Positions 18,607 through 30,806 of a stretch of DNA of 64,000 bases are shown in pieces. The position numbers and the translations under genes were made by a program. Each line of letters starts with the position of its first letter. Position 1 is the first letter of the stretch. The notes beneath the pieces were generated by a model. That model did not search any database and had not been told where the DNA came from. It worked only from the letters and a program-made list of their open reading frames with translations. Origin of the DNA: Centrapalus pauciflorus (lineage: Eukaryota; Streptophyta; Magnoliopsida; Asterales; Asteraceae); assembly GCA_020465985.1 (NCBI GenBank), contig JAANYP010006668.1, positions 94,965 through 158,964 on the forward strand, in the 5' to 3' direction.

Positions 18607-19732
18607 TGTCACATCCTTGCTTTAAAACACGCTTGCTTATCCCAGGAATAACAATAAATGCATAAAGCTAAATAAAACATTACAATAAGTCTTGCACTAC
18701 ACGTGCTACAAGGTTACAGTACTAAGTTGCTAAAAACATCACAATTAAAATAAAAGCAGCTACCCAGAACCCAAGGCATCATAAAGCTATACCACAAGCT
18801 GAAAGTGAGCTAAGTCCTCTGGGATGATCAGATAAAAGACCTAAGCAGAAGGTCCAGCTTGTTCTTTACCTTTTCCTGTAAAAATTGTGAGTAGCAACTG
18901 TAAGCTAAAGCTTAGTGAGTAAATAGATATTCATGAATGCATGTAAAATATGAGGCGAAAGTGCCTATAAAGGCTGTTGTGCTTGCTTGCTTGTTTGCTT
19001 AATACCCAGAAAGAACGCTGCACAATTGAGACATTTCACGCAGAACGGAGATGCCACCACTAGGGGTTTACCGCTGACAGATGATCAATCTGTGATGCGG
19101 GGCTAGCTACCCGCATAATGCTCAAGGGATAGTGGTGAACATCAGAATTGCTTGCTCGCTAAATATAATGCTTATGAGATGCACAAAGAAACGCTAAAAC
19201 AAAGCTTGCTGTATAGTATGCAGAACAATAAACAGATAGCAGATAAATATGCATATTAATAGATCAAATGTAAGATCCGGCTAAGCTGGGCATCACCTGT
19301 ACCACAGTGTTCGCCTTCACTCACAAAAGTCTATTGAATTCCAAATAAATTATATAGAAGCAATTTATGTCTCAATTTCATATAAAACATGTAAACAAGA
19401 ATAACTGTTACTCACAGTACTGAAAATGCTTTGAAATGCTCTGTAATGCTTGCTCGGGCTTATTTACGCTTTAAATTGCTTTATAATGCTTGCACATGCT
19501 TATCTAGGCTTTAATATATTCTGGCACTGGCTTTGACTCGCAACTGGGCTAAACGGCTTATGTATAATATCTAAAGTTTAATATTACAGAACATGTGCTA
19601 AATTAATATTGCTAGCTCAATATTCCAACATCTATAAGCCATAACTTCTAGCTAAATATTTTGCTATTTATTTTGCTAATTTATGCGTTGTTCGTAAATT
19701 TTATCAATTAGATTTGAAATTTAGGGGTTAGA

Positions 19733-19890
19733 TTCGAATCTGAGCATCAGACTCGAAGTCAGATTCGAATCTGAGCATCAGATTCGAAGACAGATTCGAA
19801 CCAGGGGGTTAGATTCGAACCTCATTCTCGAATCTAGCTCTATTCGAGTCTGTTCTTGGCATTTCGAGTCTATTCTATGCATACTCGAGT
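19733..19890 (-). repeat. TTCGAA motif cluster, gypsy A LTR
   Basis: Ten sites, including two perfect 12-bp palindromes AGATTCGAATCT. The motif matches the one in the unrelated copia E1. The second LTR holds the same cluster at about 26393-26585. Confidence 0.85.
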
Positions 19891-20300
19891 TTGTTCATAA
19901 ACTACAGCTTTAAACATGCATTTTCAAGCCTCAAATCCACAAATAAGCTAAGTAATAAGCCTCGGTTTAGTTATATTATACATAATCTACCATATTTTAG
20001 CTAAAACTCATACGAAATCAGCTTTTAAATCGCCTAAAATGATAAACTCGAAATTGTAGCTTCAAAACCAAAAGTGCAGAAAACGAAAAGGACGATTCTT
20101 ACCTCAAAACCGTATGAAATCTCACATGCAATGGTAGATTCGAGTAGTACACTTTGAGACCTTTCCAATGACGTATAGAACTCGAGATTTGGCCGGTCGG
20201 TTTGAGAGAAAAGTTAGAGAGAAGTTCGGGTTCTAGAGAGAGGAACTCTGAAAATGCTAGACGGGTTTTGCAAAAGTGTGAAAATGGAGCACTCAACTCC

Positions 20301-20308
20301 TATTTATA
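20301..20308 (-). promoter_or_regulatory. Candidate TATA box, gypsy A LTR
   Basis: TATAAATA on the minus strand, about 90 bp into the LTR in transcription direction, repeated at 26985-26992 in the other LTR. The downstream region is TC-rich, as often at plant start sites. Confidence 0.55.
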
Positions 20309-20430
20309 CTAAATCTCGAAATTACATCTTTTTACGCAAATTGCTCAAAATTACTTAAAATAAAGTTGCAAATAATAGGCAAGGTGTTATAGTATGAGCC
20401 CACCACGCTTGCACTTCGTCCTCGAAGTAC

Positions 20431-21309
20431 CTAAGGCTCAAACAGATGCGGATATCGAACTCTCATGTCTTCCTCAGATTCCCAGGTCTGAGAAATTCCG
20501 TGAGAAGTCCTCCACTGCACCAACACCATTGCTACTTCTCTATTTCTCAGCTTCTTCATCTTTGTTTCTAGAATAACTTCAGGCTCGTCACATTGCAGTT
20601 TCTCGTTAATCTTGTAAGTTAGATGATCGGCCCACTTTTCTCTGTCATCTTCTTTGCACTTCCTAAGCTGCGAAACGTGAAATACGGGGTGTATGTTGGA
20701 CAGTTCGCTCGGCAAGTCCAACAGATAAGATTGAGTTCCAACACGCTCGGTGATCTTGAAAGGACCAACGAATCGTGGTGCTAACTTGCCACGCTTGCCG
20801 AATCTGAACACACCTTTCATCGGCGAGACTTTTAATACAACATAGTCGTCCTTCTGGAATTCTAAAGGCTTATGGCGTCGGTCGTGATACGATTTCTGTC
20901 GAGATTGAGCAGTTTCTAAGCGCTGGCGGATAATTCTGATCTTGTCGTTAGTCTGTTGAAGTAGCTCGGGACCGGCGATTGGTGCTTCACCGGCTTCATG
21001 CCAACACGTAGGAGTTCGGCACTTGCGTCCGTATAAGGCTTCGAAAGGTGCGGCTTTGATGGATGAGTGGTAACTATTGTTATAAGAAAACTCTGCTAAC
21101 GGCAAGTGGTCGTCCCAATTACCGCTAAACTCGAGAACACATGCCCGCAACATGTCTTCGAGTGTAAGAATTGTGCGCTCGCTTTGGCCATCAGGCTGTG
21201 GATGATACGCCGTACTCATTCTGATCTTGGAGCCTAAACCATCTTGCAGTGCACTCCAGAACCTTGAAGTGAACCGGCTATCGCGGTCGGAAACAATTGA
21301 CAGAGGCAC
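20431..21309 (-). pseudogene. pol: Gypsy A integrase C-terminus and chromodomain
   Basis: Begins in the integrase core (SIVSDRDSRFTSRFW, second catalytic D) and includes the E region (DGQSERTILTLEDML). It ends in a chromodomain-like tail (VQWRTSHGISQTWESEEDM, RYPHLFEP). Chromodomains direct chromovirus integration to marked chromatin. The upstream part of integrase is in a different frame, joined near 21300 by a frameshift. Confidence 0.9.
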
Positions 21310-22354
21310 ACCATGTCGAGTAACAAATCTCGTCTATATACAACTTAGCTAGTTTCTCAAGTGAATAGCTTTCGCGAATCGGAATGAAGTGAGCGACTTT
21401 GGTTAGGCGATCTACGATAACCCATATTGCATCGTGCTGTCTTCGCGTAGTAGGAAGCTTCGTCACAAAGTCCATCGTTATGTGATCGAACTTCCACTCG
21501 GGAATCGGTAGAGGCTGTAGACTGCCATAAGGCTGCTGATGCTCCGCTTTGACCAATCGGCATGTAACACAGTTATCGACATATTGACCTACGTCTCTCT
21601 TCATACTGGGCCACCAATACTCGGCTTTTAGATCGTTGTACATCTTGGTGCTGCCAGGATGTACCGAGAAGTTAGAACAGTGGGCTTCCGAAAGAATTTT
21701 CTGTCGAACATCACCAAATTTGGGAACCCAGACACGATTTTTGAAAAGCTTCAAGCCACGAGGGCTATCGGTTAAGAATTGAAATTGCCCTTTCATGTCC
21801 TCAGAGTTGAGGTTTTCTTCTTTTAGAGCTTCGGCTTGAGCAACAAGGATTTCATCGATCAAAGTTGATGAAAACAAAGTATGGGTCAAGGTATAAAGAC
21901 ATTTAGCAGAGTAGGATTTACGACTCAATGCGTCGGCCACCACATTCGCTTTGCCAGGGTGATACAGAATATCACAGTCATAGTCTTTGATGAGTTCCAT
22001 GGAGCGTCGCTGGCGCATGTTGAGCTCCTTCTGGCTGAATATATACTTAAGGCTCTTGTGATCCGTATACAGCTGACATTTGGTGCCGTAGAGATAATGC
22101 CGCCATGTTTTCAACGCAAAAGTCACAGCAGCAAGTTCAAGGTCATGAGTCGGATGACTCTTTTCATGATCCTTAAGCTGGCGAGAAGCATATGCTATGA
22201 CTCTGCCTCTTTGCATCAAAACACACCCAAGCCCTTGATATGAAGCATCGCTGAAGACCACAAAGTCTTCATTGCCTTCGTTAAGGCCAGAATAGGTGCT
22301 TCGGTGAGTTTCTGTTTTAAAGTTCGGAATGAGTTCTCTTGAGCTTCTTCCCAA
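21278..22354 (-). pseudogene. pol: Gypsy A RNase H and integrase N-terminus
   Basis: RNase H with SDASYQGLGCVL, HDLELAAV, LYTDHKSL and ADALSRK, giving the expected acidic residues. The integrase zinc finger follows (H-x6-H in HCSNFSVH, CVTCRLVK), with the first catalytic D in HITMDFVTK. The true frame begins near 22280; the codons before it are read in the wrong frame. The frame is lost near 21300. Confidence 0.9.
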
Positions 22355-22569
22355 ATAAATGGAACATTCTTGCGAGTAAGAGATGTAAGAGGCATGGCTA
22401 GTTTTGAGAAGTCCTTAATGAATCGACGGTAGTAACCCGCCAATCCTAAGAAACTTCGGATCTCAGTAGCTGATTTGGGAGCTTCCCAATTTTGAATTGC
22501 TTCTATCTTAGAAGGATCCACAGAGATTCCTTCACCAGATATCACATGACCAAGGAATTGTATCTGTCA
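22216..22569 (-). pseudogene. pol: Gypsy A RT C-terminal (connection) part
   Basis: Continues the RT frame of 23934-22567 after an in-frame TGA that replaces Arg (FWL-stop-QIQFLGHV). It shows the SFLGLAGYYRRFIKDFSK block typical of gypsy RT. A frameshift near 22280 leads into RNase H. Confidence 0.88.
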
Positions 22570-23934
22570 CAGCCAAAATTCGCATTTAGAGAACTTGGCG
22601 TAAAGTCGCTCTTTGCGCAGCAACTCTAGCAGCTCTCTAAGATGCACAGCATGCTCAGCTTCGGTTTTTGAGTAGATGAGAATATCGTCTATAAAGACGA
22701 TAACGGACTTATCGAGCATTGGTCTACAAACGCGGTTCATCAGATCCATGAACGCCGCAGGAGCGTTTGTAAGACCAAAGGGCATAACAAGAAACTCATA
22801 ATGCCCATATCTAGTACGGAAAGCTGTTTTGGGAACGTCTTCTTCACGAACTTTGAGTTGATGATACCCAGATCTAAGATCGATCTTCGAAAAGTAACTA
22901 GCTCCTTGAAGCTGATCGAAAAGATCGTCTATTCTGGGCAACGGATATTTATTCTTTATTGTTACCTTGTTCAACTCCCTATAATCAATGCACATTCGGA
23001 GAGTCCCATCCTTATTCTTAACGAAAAGAACAGGAGCTCCCCAGGGAGATGAACTTGGTCGTATGAGTCCCTTATCTAGCAATTCTTGCAATTGCTTCAT
23101 CATTTCTTGCATCTCAGCAGGTGCAAGTCTATAAGGGGCTCGAGCAATCGGTGCCGCGCTGGGCACTAAATCAATTCTGAACTCCACCTGACGGTCTGGC
23201 GGGAGTCCAGAGATGTCCTCGGGAAACACATCGGGAAACTCGGAGGCTATCGGAACCTCGGCTAATGCTTTCTTTTCAGACTTAGCATCTATTGCATATG
23301 CTAAGTATGACACGCAACCCTTAGCTATATGTTTCCTAGCTTTGACTACAGAAATTAAGCATATATCACCTGTCTTTCTGTCACCGTAGATGCAAATATT
23401 TCGGCCATCCGGAGCAGTGAGCTTTATCAACTTCTTCTTGCAGACAATGTTGGCGTCATGATGATCAAGCCAATCCATACCCACGATGACGTCGAATTCG
23501 TGAAAGTCCATCGGGATAAGGTCCAGTTGAAATGTACAGTTGTCGAGCAGAATGATGCAGTCACGGTAAATCTTATCGGTAGACACACTTACATTACTAG
23601 CCGTTTCGATATCAAATATAACAGGTAGAGTAGACGGTGCAATTCCAAGTTTAGATGCAAATGAATTTGATATGAAGGAACGGTTGGCTCCTGAATCAAA
23701 AATAACTCTAGCAGGTACAGAGTTAACGAGAAACATACCAGATACCACATCTGGTATTTCCTTTGCTTGCTCGGCCGTTATCTGGAATGCGCGATTCTGA
23801 CTCCGAGCTGGCTCGTTACGGCGACTAGAACCTCCTCGCGATGTGCTATGTCGGGCCGGTTGATTTTGTCTTTGTTGATGATATTGTTGCTGAGGTCGGT
23901 TGCTGCTGCTGCAATCGCGGATGATGCTCTGCAC
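22567..23934 (-). pseudogene. pol: Gypsy A protease and reverse transcriptase
   Basis: 455-residue frame. The protease site is IFDSGANRSFIS (DSG triad). RT blocks are YRLAPAEMQEM, CIDYRELNKVT, IDLRSGYHQ, MPFGLTNAPAAF and FIDDILIYSK (catalytic DD near 22690). The frame overlaps the gag frame by about 90 nt in a different phase, so gag-pol is frameshifted near 23900. It ends at the TGA that interrupts RT. Confidence 0.92.
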
Positions 23935-25072
23935 TCGGGTAAATCATGCTGAACGGATGCGTACATGCATGCTCATTATGTCCAGGGCGTAAACAATTGT
24001 TGCAAACTTTAACTCTGTTAGGACATTCTTCACTGCTATGTCCTATTTCGTTGCACACATAGCACCTCACATCATTGGGGTTACAACGCCCAATGTGTGA
24101 CTTCTGGCAGCGGCGACACTGCCTCGGCTCAGAATGTACCGCATAAGATCGAGTTTGCTGTGCCGTAGGCGAGCTGAACTGTCGGTACTGAGACTGCTGT
24201 GGCTGAGAATATCTGGATGAAGATCCAGAATAGCTTCCGGTGCGCGATTTCTTGGGCGGTGATGGACATGTCGGGTTAATAGAGGAAGTAGGAACTCCTC
24301 CAGCTCGAATAAAATCCTGCTCGAGAATTCGAGCAGCTTCAACACAGTCAGCATAGTTGGTATATCCCCGGTGCTTCAAGAACTTCTGATATTCAGGATG
24401 CAGACCCATCAGAAAACGGTCGATCTTTCGCTCTTCAGTAGTGACTTGATAGTCAGACAGCAAGCTTAGTCGGGTGAATTCAATCTCATACTCAGTCACC
24501 GATTTGGTTCCCTGAGTAAGAGACATCAGCTTCTCTTCCAAACGCTTCTTTTCATCAGCTGGGCAGTACTGACGAAAGAAGATAACTTTGAATTCATCCC
24601 AAGATAGGGACTTAATCCAGTTGGCTCCGTGCATGTTTTCCTGAGACCTCCACCACATAACAGCGCCACCCTCGAACAGTGTTGTAGCGAAGCTGACCTT
24701 TGATTCTTCAGCACAGTCACTAATGAGAAAAATCCGCTCAATGCCAGTGATCCACTCAAGTGCTTCGATCGAATTTGCAGCACCCTTAAAAGGTTGAGCT
24801 CCGCAAGCCTTAAAGTAACGGAAGTTGCAGCCCTTAGGAGGGACTACAGGGGCTTCCTCCTCGTCGGTGTCGTCGTTGTGGCGTCCAGTGTCATCATGCT
24901 GTTGTTTCCTACGTTCTTCTCTACGCTTAGTTTCAACTTCATCACGAGCACGAAACTGATCTTGTAAGAACTTAGCTTGACGCTCATTATTCTCGTTAAG
25001 CATTGTTTGCATAATTTGCATGATCTGTTCAGGAGTGAGTCCACCTCCAGCTCCTTCACCAGATCCAGACAT
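23846..25072 (-). pseudogene. gag: Gypsy A Gag
   Basis: ATG at 25072, 193 nt downstream of the PBS in transcription direction. It has an N-terminal Gln/Arg/acidic region and a retrotransposon Gag core (about 85-235, with FEGGAVMWW and the region up to EKLMSLTQGT). A Ser/Gln-rich linker and three tandem zinc knuckles follow, at about 24000-24110: one shortened (CRRCQKSHIGRC) and two canonical (CYVCNEIGHSSEEC, CNNCLRPGHNEHAC). The Gag frame is itself open; the break is at its junction with pol. Confidence 0.88.
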
Positions 25073-25264
25073 GTTCTGAAATTATATATATAATACTTGC
25101 ATAAGAATAGGTATAATTCCTATTCTACCCCATTTCCCAATTCCTAAAGCAAAGTCAAAGCCTATCTCAGGTCAAGTTAAAGCCTAGACATTCGAAGCTA
25201 ATATCTTTGCTTAAAAGTTTGAGTCTAAATGTTATTGCTAACACTTGAATCCCTCAAACTAATT

Positions 25265-25275
25265 CTCTGATACCA
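25265..25275 (-). other. Gypsy A primer binding site
   Basis: On the minus strand TGGTATCAGAG, three bases from the 5' LTR. Initiator-Met tRNA primer. Confidence 0.92.
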
Positions 25276-25278
25276 TCC

Positions 25279-27075
25279 TGTCACATCCTTGCTTTAAAAC
25301 ACGCTTGCTTATCCCAGGAATAACAATAAATGCATAAAGCTAAATAAAACATTACAATAAGTCTTGCACTACACGTGCTACAAGGTTACAGTACTAAGTT
25401 GCTAAAAACATCACAATTAAAATAAAAGCAGCTACCCAGAACCCAAGGCATCATAAAGCTATACCACAAGCTGAAAGTGAGCTAAGTCCTCTGGGATGAT
25501 CAGATAAAAGACCTAAGCAGAAGGTCCAGCTTGTTCTTTACCTTTTCCTGTAAAAATTGTGAGTAGCAACTGTAAGCTAAAGCTTAGTGAGTAAACAGAT
25601 ATTCATGAATGCATGTAAAATATGAGGCGAAAGTGCCTATAAAGGCTGTTGTGCTTGCTTGCTTGCTTGCTTGCTTGTTTGCTTAATACCCAGAAAGAAC
25701 GCTGCACAATTGAGACATTTCACGCAGAACGGAGATGCCACCACTAGGGGTTTACCGCTGACAGATGATCAATCTGTGATGCGGGGCTAGCTACCCGCAT
25801 AATGCTCAAGGGATAGTGGTGAACATCAGAATTGCTTGCTCGCTAAATATAATGCTTATGAGATGCACAAAGAAACGCTAACACAAAGTTTGCTGTATAG
25901 TATGCAGAACAATAAACAGATAGCAGATAAATATGCATATTAATAGATCAAATGTAAGATCCGGCTAAGCTGGGCATCACCTGTACCACAGTGTTCGCCT
26001 TCACTCACAAAAGTCTATTGAATTCCAAAGAAGTCATATAGAAGCAATTTATGTCTCAATTTCATATAAAACATGTAAACAAGAATAACTGTTACTCACA
26101 GTACTGAAAATGCTTTGAAATGCTCTGTAATGCTTGCTCGGGCTTATTTACGCTTTAAATTGCTTAATAATGCTTGCACTTGCTTATCTAGGCTTTAATA
26201 TATTCTGGCACTGGCTTTGACTCGCAACTGGGCTAAACGGCTTATGTATAATATCTGAAGTTTAATATTACAGAACATGTGCTAAATTAATATTGCTAGC
26301 TCAATATTCCAACATCTATAAGCCATAACTTCTAGCTAAATATTTTGCTATTTATTTTGCTAATTTATGCGTTGTTCGTAAATTTTATCAATTAGATTCG
26401 AAATTTAGGGGTTAGATACGAATCTGAGCATCAGACTCGAAGTCAGATTCGAATCTGAGCATCAGATTCGAAAACAGATTCGAACCAGGGGGTTAGATTT
26501 GAACCTCATTCTCGAATCTAGCTCTATTCGAGTCTGTTCTTGGCATTTCGAGTCTATTCTATGCATACTCGAGTTTGTTCATAAACTACAGCTTTAAACA
26601 TGCATTTTCAAGCCTCAAATCCACAAATAAGCTAAGTAATAAGCCTCGGTTTAGTTATATTATACATAATCTACCATATTTTAGCTAAAACTCATACGAA
26701 ATCAGCTTTTAAATCGCCTAAAATGATAAACTCGAAATTGTAGCTTCAAAACCGAAAGTGCAGAAAACGGAAAGGACGATTCTTACCTCAAAACCGTATG
26801 AAATCTCACATGCAATGGTAGATTCGAGTAGTACACTTTGAGACCTTTCCAATGACGTATAGAACTCGAGATTTGGCCGGTCGGTTTGAGAGAAAAGTTA
26901 GAGAGAAGTTCGGGTTCTAGAGAGAGGAACTCTGAAAATGCTAGACGGGTTTTGCAAAAGTGTGAACATGGAGCACTCAACTCCTATTTATACTAAATCT
27001 CGAAATTACATCTTTTTACGCAAATTGCTCAAAATTACTTAAAATAAAAATGCAAATAAAAGGCAAGGTGTTATA
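25279..27075 (-). repeat. Gypsy A 5' LTR
   Basis: 1797 bp, collinear with 18607-20391. It carries two more GCTT units near 25660 and scattered substitutions. Followed on the right by the CCACT duplication. Confidence 0.93.
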
Positions 27076-27334
27076 CCACTAAGGTATTCAAAGAGGCTAA
27101 AGTTGAGGGCAGAGAGACAGAGCAGGTTTCAGCAATACTTGACAGCTAGTGGGAAACAGCTGCCAAGCTGGACACAGAGTCCTGTTGATTTGAAAGGAGA
27201 GATGAGAGTGATTCGGAGAGTTGTTGCAGCTGTGCAATGAGTGCAATCAGCTGGGATGAATAGTCAGGTTATGGAGAGGGGGATGTAAAGGATGACTTGA
27301 ATGAATCAGGAAACCCTGTAAGCTGTGCACACAC
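27076..27334 (-). pseudogene. Copia-X2 3' tail, right piece (aORF end)
   Basis: Continuation of 18545-18606 beyond gypsy A. Read on the minus strand it has short Ser/Leu/Gln-rich frames (IALIAQLQQLSESLSSLL) compatible with the coiled-coil end of an aORF, with stops. The last bases CACAC (27330-27334) would be one half of the Y2 target duplication; the other half is lost. Confidence 0.6.
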
Positions 27335-27990
27335 TGTCAGGATCAAAATTACTACCTAAGATTAACTGGTTTGAATCAATCAGAGTATAAAACCAATAAC
27401 CTTGTATTGAATCAAAGTCCAATTAAGAAGTTTGCAGAATAACACTTAACTACTATTTTAAGAAAACCTTTCAAAACAAATAACACATAAATATAATAAA
27501 AATCAAATCTTTTGTATTACCAAACTCAATGATTACAATCACCTCTAATCTGTTTAATTAGACCGAAAAACACAGACTGTTCTTAGGGTTTTACAACCTT
27601 AGAGGCTTATGAAAACTTAATCAGAAAGCAATTACAACTGAATCAAAACATGTACGTGTAGAGATACAATAGAAAAACCTATTTTATTTATATATAAAGC
27701 CTTCTGATTTGTTTCCTTGGAAAACTCTGATTTCTCTAGTAGTAGATATGCTTGAATCTTCGAATATAAATCTTTTCCTGAATTTCAGCACTTTCTGTTT
27801 ATTGAACTGTTGAGCAGCTTGAAGACTATCTGTTGAGCATCTTGAACTTGAACACTGGCAGCTTGAACTTTTGAACTAGCAGCTCGAACTTACTCAACTA
27901 ACAGCTTGAACTTTGTAATTACACAGAAAATCTACTAACAGTTTGAGAAATCTAACTAACAACTTCACATACTTAGAATATTTCCCAACA
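27335..27990 (-). repeat. Copia-Y2 3' LTR
   Basis: 656 bp, TGTTGGG...CCTGACA on the minus strand, collinear with 13155-13799. It contains the GTTCAAGCTG cluster at about 27815-27965. Confidence 0.92.
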
Positions 27991-28000
27991 ATCTCCCCCT
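27991..28000 (-). other. Copia-Y2 polypurine tract
   Basis: On the minus strand AGGGGGAGAT directly before the LTR start TGTTGGG. Confidence 0.9.
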
Positions 28001-28067
28001 AACTTAAATTCTTTACACAAGACTTTAAGTTTTTGTACAAATAAGGAAATAAAACAAAGTAAAACTG

Positions 28068-30806
28068 TTATCTACAAACTAAGGCATCCAAAAACTTACA
28101 GTGTTTAAAGTTTCTGCTTAATTGCCTTTTTAAAAAATCTCTTTTCATCCCTTCTTTATCACAGTAAATCTTCACTAAGCTTATTTGCAGTAACCATGTT
28201 TTTGGAAGATCAAATAACTCAAAATTGAAGAACATGCTGGATCCGTTTGCAAATTTGAGTCTATATGTCTTTGATTTCACATATAGATCAACATGTACAA
28301 TCTTCATATCCTTGGAATCTTCTATATCTCTTCTGATAGATTCTGGGTCAAAAATGCTTTTAAGATCTTTTGCACTCTGCTTAACCCAAAGAAGTGGAGA
28401 CCTAGACTGACTAACGGTTCCAATAAGATGCATTTGAGTCAGCTCTTTTCTGGTCATCTTCTATACAAGGTGAACTATGCTCTTGTATTCTTCCTCAGGA
28501 CCAGCTTCTCTTTTGACTACAATGTGATAATTTAAATCAATGTCATCCATTGACAGCATACCAGTATGTAATAGGAGGCTTGCAATAGTCATGCTGATTG
28601 ATGGTCTTTTCAATTTCCATTACTTTTTGCAACTGATGCTCAAACAGCACCTTTTTCACCTGATCGAGCTTTTCTTGTTGAATAGCTTCTGATTGAGGAT
28701 CATTAGCAACAGTTTGAACAGGAGCAACAGTTTGAACAAGAGGAGGAGGATTACTGACACCATCTTGAACTTGTTCTTGATGGTTTTGGACTTGTTAGGA
28801 GACTTTGGCTGCTTTCTGTTTTTCCATTTCTTTGTCATGTATGTCTTGCAGCTTTTCTGTTGGCCATGATTGAGCCATTATTCTTGAAATTCCAACTGAT
28901 GCAGAGAAGTTTATCAAAAATCTTCTGTGTTCTACCTTTGAATGCCCTGTTGGCATTTTCCTTTTCTTCTGATTCTGCTTGACCACAAACCCTCTTAGGT
29001 AATCACCTATGGTTTCATCATCTTTCATTGGAGCATGAGTTTGCTGGTCTAAGAGATTATCCTGTTCCTCTGCTAACTTTCTTGCCAATTCAGCATCATG
29101 AGCAACCTGGGCTTCTTTTGAAGAGAATTTAATCTTTGGAGATTCAATTAGTATGCCCTTGCCCTTATCTCTGGAAGCAGATGCTATGGATTGGACTGTA
29201 CTGACAGGAGCCCGAATTCCTTCTCTGATAACAACTCCAGTTGTTCTGATTGGAGTAGCTTGAGTTTCTAAGCTAATAGCATGAGTAGCTGTTGGGACTG
29301 TTAGCCTAGAATCTGGGACTGTTGGAGCAGGAGTTGAAGCTATTTGGACTGAAGTAGGGATCTCCTGATTGTCCCCCTTTTTGGATGCATTGGTTTGGCC
29401 AGGAGGACCTACAACCTTTGCCATTAGGGTTCGAACCATCTTCTCAAGTTGAATGATCTTATTTCCACATAGGGTGAACCCTTGATGAAAATAATCCATT
29501 CTCTGATGTTGAGTTGCTATTGTCTGTTGCAGTGCTGTAATTTGTGCCCCCTGTGTAGAAATAAGGGACTTGTAATGTTCCAATACGGCTACAACAGGTT
29601 TCGGCTGAGGATCCGTTAATATCATGAGTTGCAGACTAGCCTCAAGATCATCAAATGAGAGTGGTATTTGAGATCTACCATGGGTGTGGTCTTAGTGATG
29701 TTGACACTGGCCTGTGCCTCTTGTGCAGAGACATCAATAGTGTCAGCCACAAACCCCATATGGACATCCTCTGATTGGATGACCACCTCCAAATTGAGGG
29801 TGAGAGTGTCCTCAGAGGGTTCCCTATGGATATTCTGTGCAGAAGTGTCCTCCTGCACAGGGATATTTGGCTCTGGTATTAGGGCTGAGGAGGAAGGAGC
29901 TCCTGAAACCCTTTGTCTTTTGTATTGTATGAGTGGGGATGTGGGTGTGATAGAAGGAGCAGATGGAATATTTGTATCATGAGGAGTGTGTTGGGGTCCT
30001 GGGGGTGAAGCAGTGATGGATGGCTGAGCCTGCTCTGGACCCTCTCCTCTGTTTGATGGATTGATGCCCAGCATTGCAGAAGGCAATGGGACGTCTATAT
30101 TCAAAAAATTGGCACTTGGTTTTAAAAGTCTTTTTGTTGATGGTAAAGAGTGCCTATGGGAAACATGTATCCTTTTATGTATATTAAAATTATTGCAAGA
30201 TCTTGCAATTATTTCAGCCAAAAACCTTGGATACATCAAAAATTTCCCGATCTTTAGGGCATGATGCCTTAATATCCCCTGAAAAATCATGTTTGAAAAA
30301 TTGAATTGTTGGCCCGTTGATAAGCACACTAAGGCAGTGGCTATATTTGAAGAAAATTTTGACCAACCAGTTCTTTTAGGGCTAATACACTGTTGGATAA
30401 CATGCACAAGATATTTCCATTTATGGGAAAAATGTGCTTTAAAGAAAGTAAAAGAATCAGTAGGGCCCCTATACCCAATTGCAAAAAGGCCTTCATGTAA
30501 GGTAGTTTGAGATAGATCTGTTATTCCTGTGGCATCTTGAAGATGCAAGTGTTGGCGGATGCTTTCCTCAGTGATAGTAACAGTGTTGCCATCGATTGTG
30601 GATGTCAAAGATGTGACTCCATTGATGGTTTTGACTAAGGCAAATTTCCAAAACTGCTCGATATGTGATATATGGATGGTGGGATTTACAGTGAGGGCAT
30701 GATGGATATGGGAACTTCAAAGAAAGTCCATCATGTCGTGGAATGGTTGAAGGTTAGTATGTTTGAGGGAATAAGGGAGACAGTTATGTTCTTTGACAAA
30801 TTCCAT
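28068..30806 (-). pseudogene. Copia-Y2 aORF (additional protein)
   Basis: Starts at the ATG at 30804-30806 (MEFVKEHNCLPY). The N-terminal domain, about 230 residues, has the landmarks of the E1 aORF: QFW, WKYLVHV, CISPKR-x-GW, NFSNMIF, FLMYPRF. A Ser/Thr/Pro region, a coiled coil with AQITALQQTIATQHQRMDY (about 29540) and a C-terminal domain follow, with KSIFDPESIR and FNFELFDLPK near 28200-28350. A TGA at 30717 lies 29 codons in, and frameshifts occur near 29625, 28800 and 28460. Function unknown. Confidence 0.82.

Larger units (their letters stand above)
18607..20391 (-). repeat. Gypsy A 3' LTR
   Basis: 1785 bp. On the minus strand it starts TATAACACC rather than the usual TG and ends GGATGTGACA. 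It contains a TTCGAA motif cluster (19733-19890) and a TATAAATA box (minus) at 20301-20308. Next to it at 20392-20410 is the polypurine-like stretch AAGCGTGGTGGGCTC (minus). Confidence 0.92.
18607..27075 (-). mobile_element. Gypsy A: Tekay/Del-type chromovirus, complete
   Basis: About 8.5 kb on the minus strand with LTRs 25279-27075 (5') and 18607-20391 (3') and target duplication CCACT (18602-18606, 27076-27080). It carries PBS, gag, protease, RT, RNase H, integrase and a C-terminal chromodomain, the order of Ty3-gypsy chromoviruses. By eye the LTRs differ by about twenty substitutions plus a GCTT-repeat length change, roughly 1%. All coding parts are present, but three frameshifts and one nonsense codon make it non-autonomous now. 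It is inserted in the 3' tail of copia-X2. Confidence 0.95.

Noticed and set aside
22801..23052. Plus-strand ORFs across gypsy A RT and integrase
   Set aside because: Antisense shadows of the minus-strand pol; no independent support.
25650..25690. GCTT repeat as a CRISPR or satellite
   Set aside because: Short simple repeat inside an LTR, five or so units, no spacers.
18607..27075. Programmed gag-pol frameshift in gypsy A
   Set aside because: The gag and pol frames overlap, but further frameshifts at 22280 and 21300 and a nonsense codon show general decay. Tekay relatives usually have one frame.
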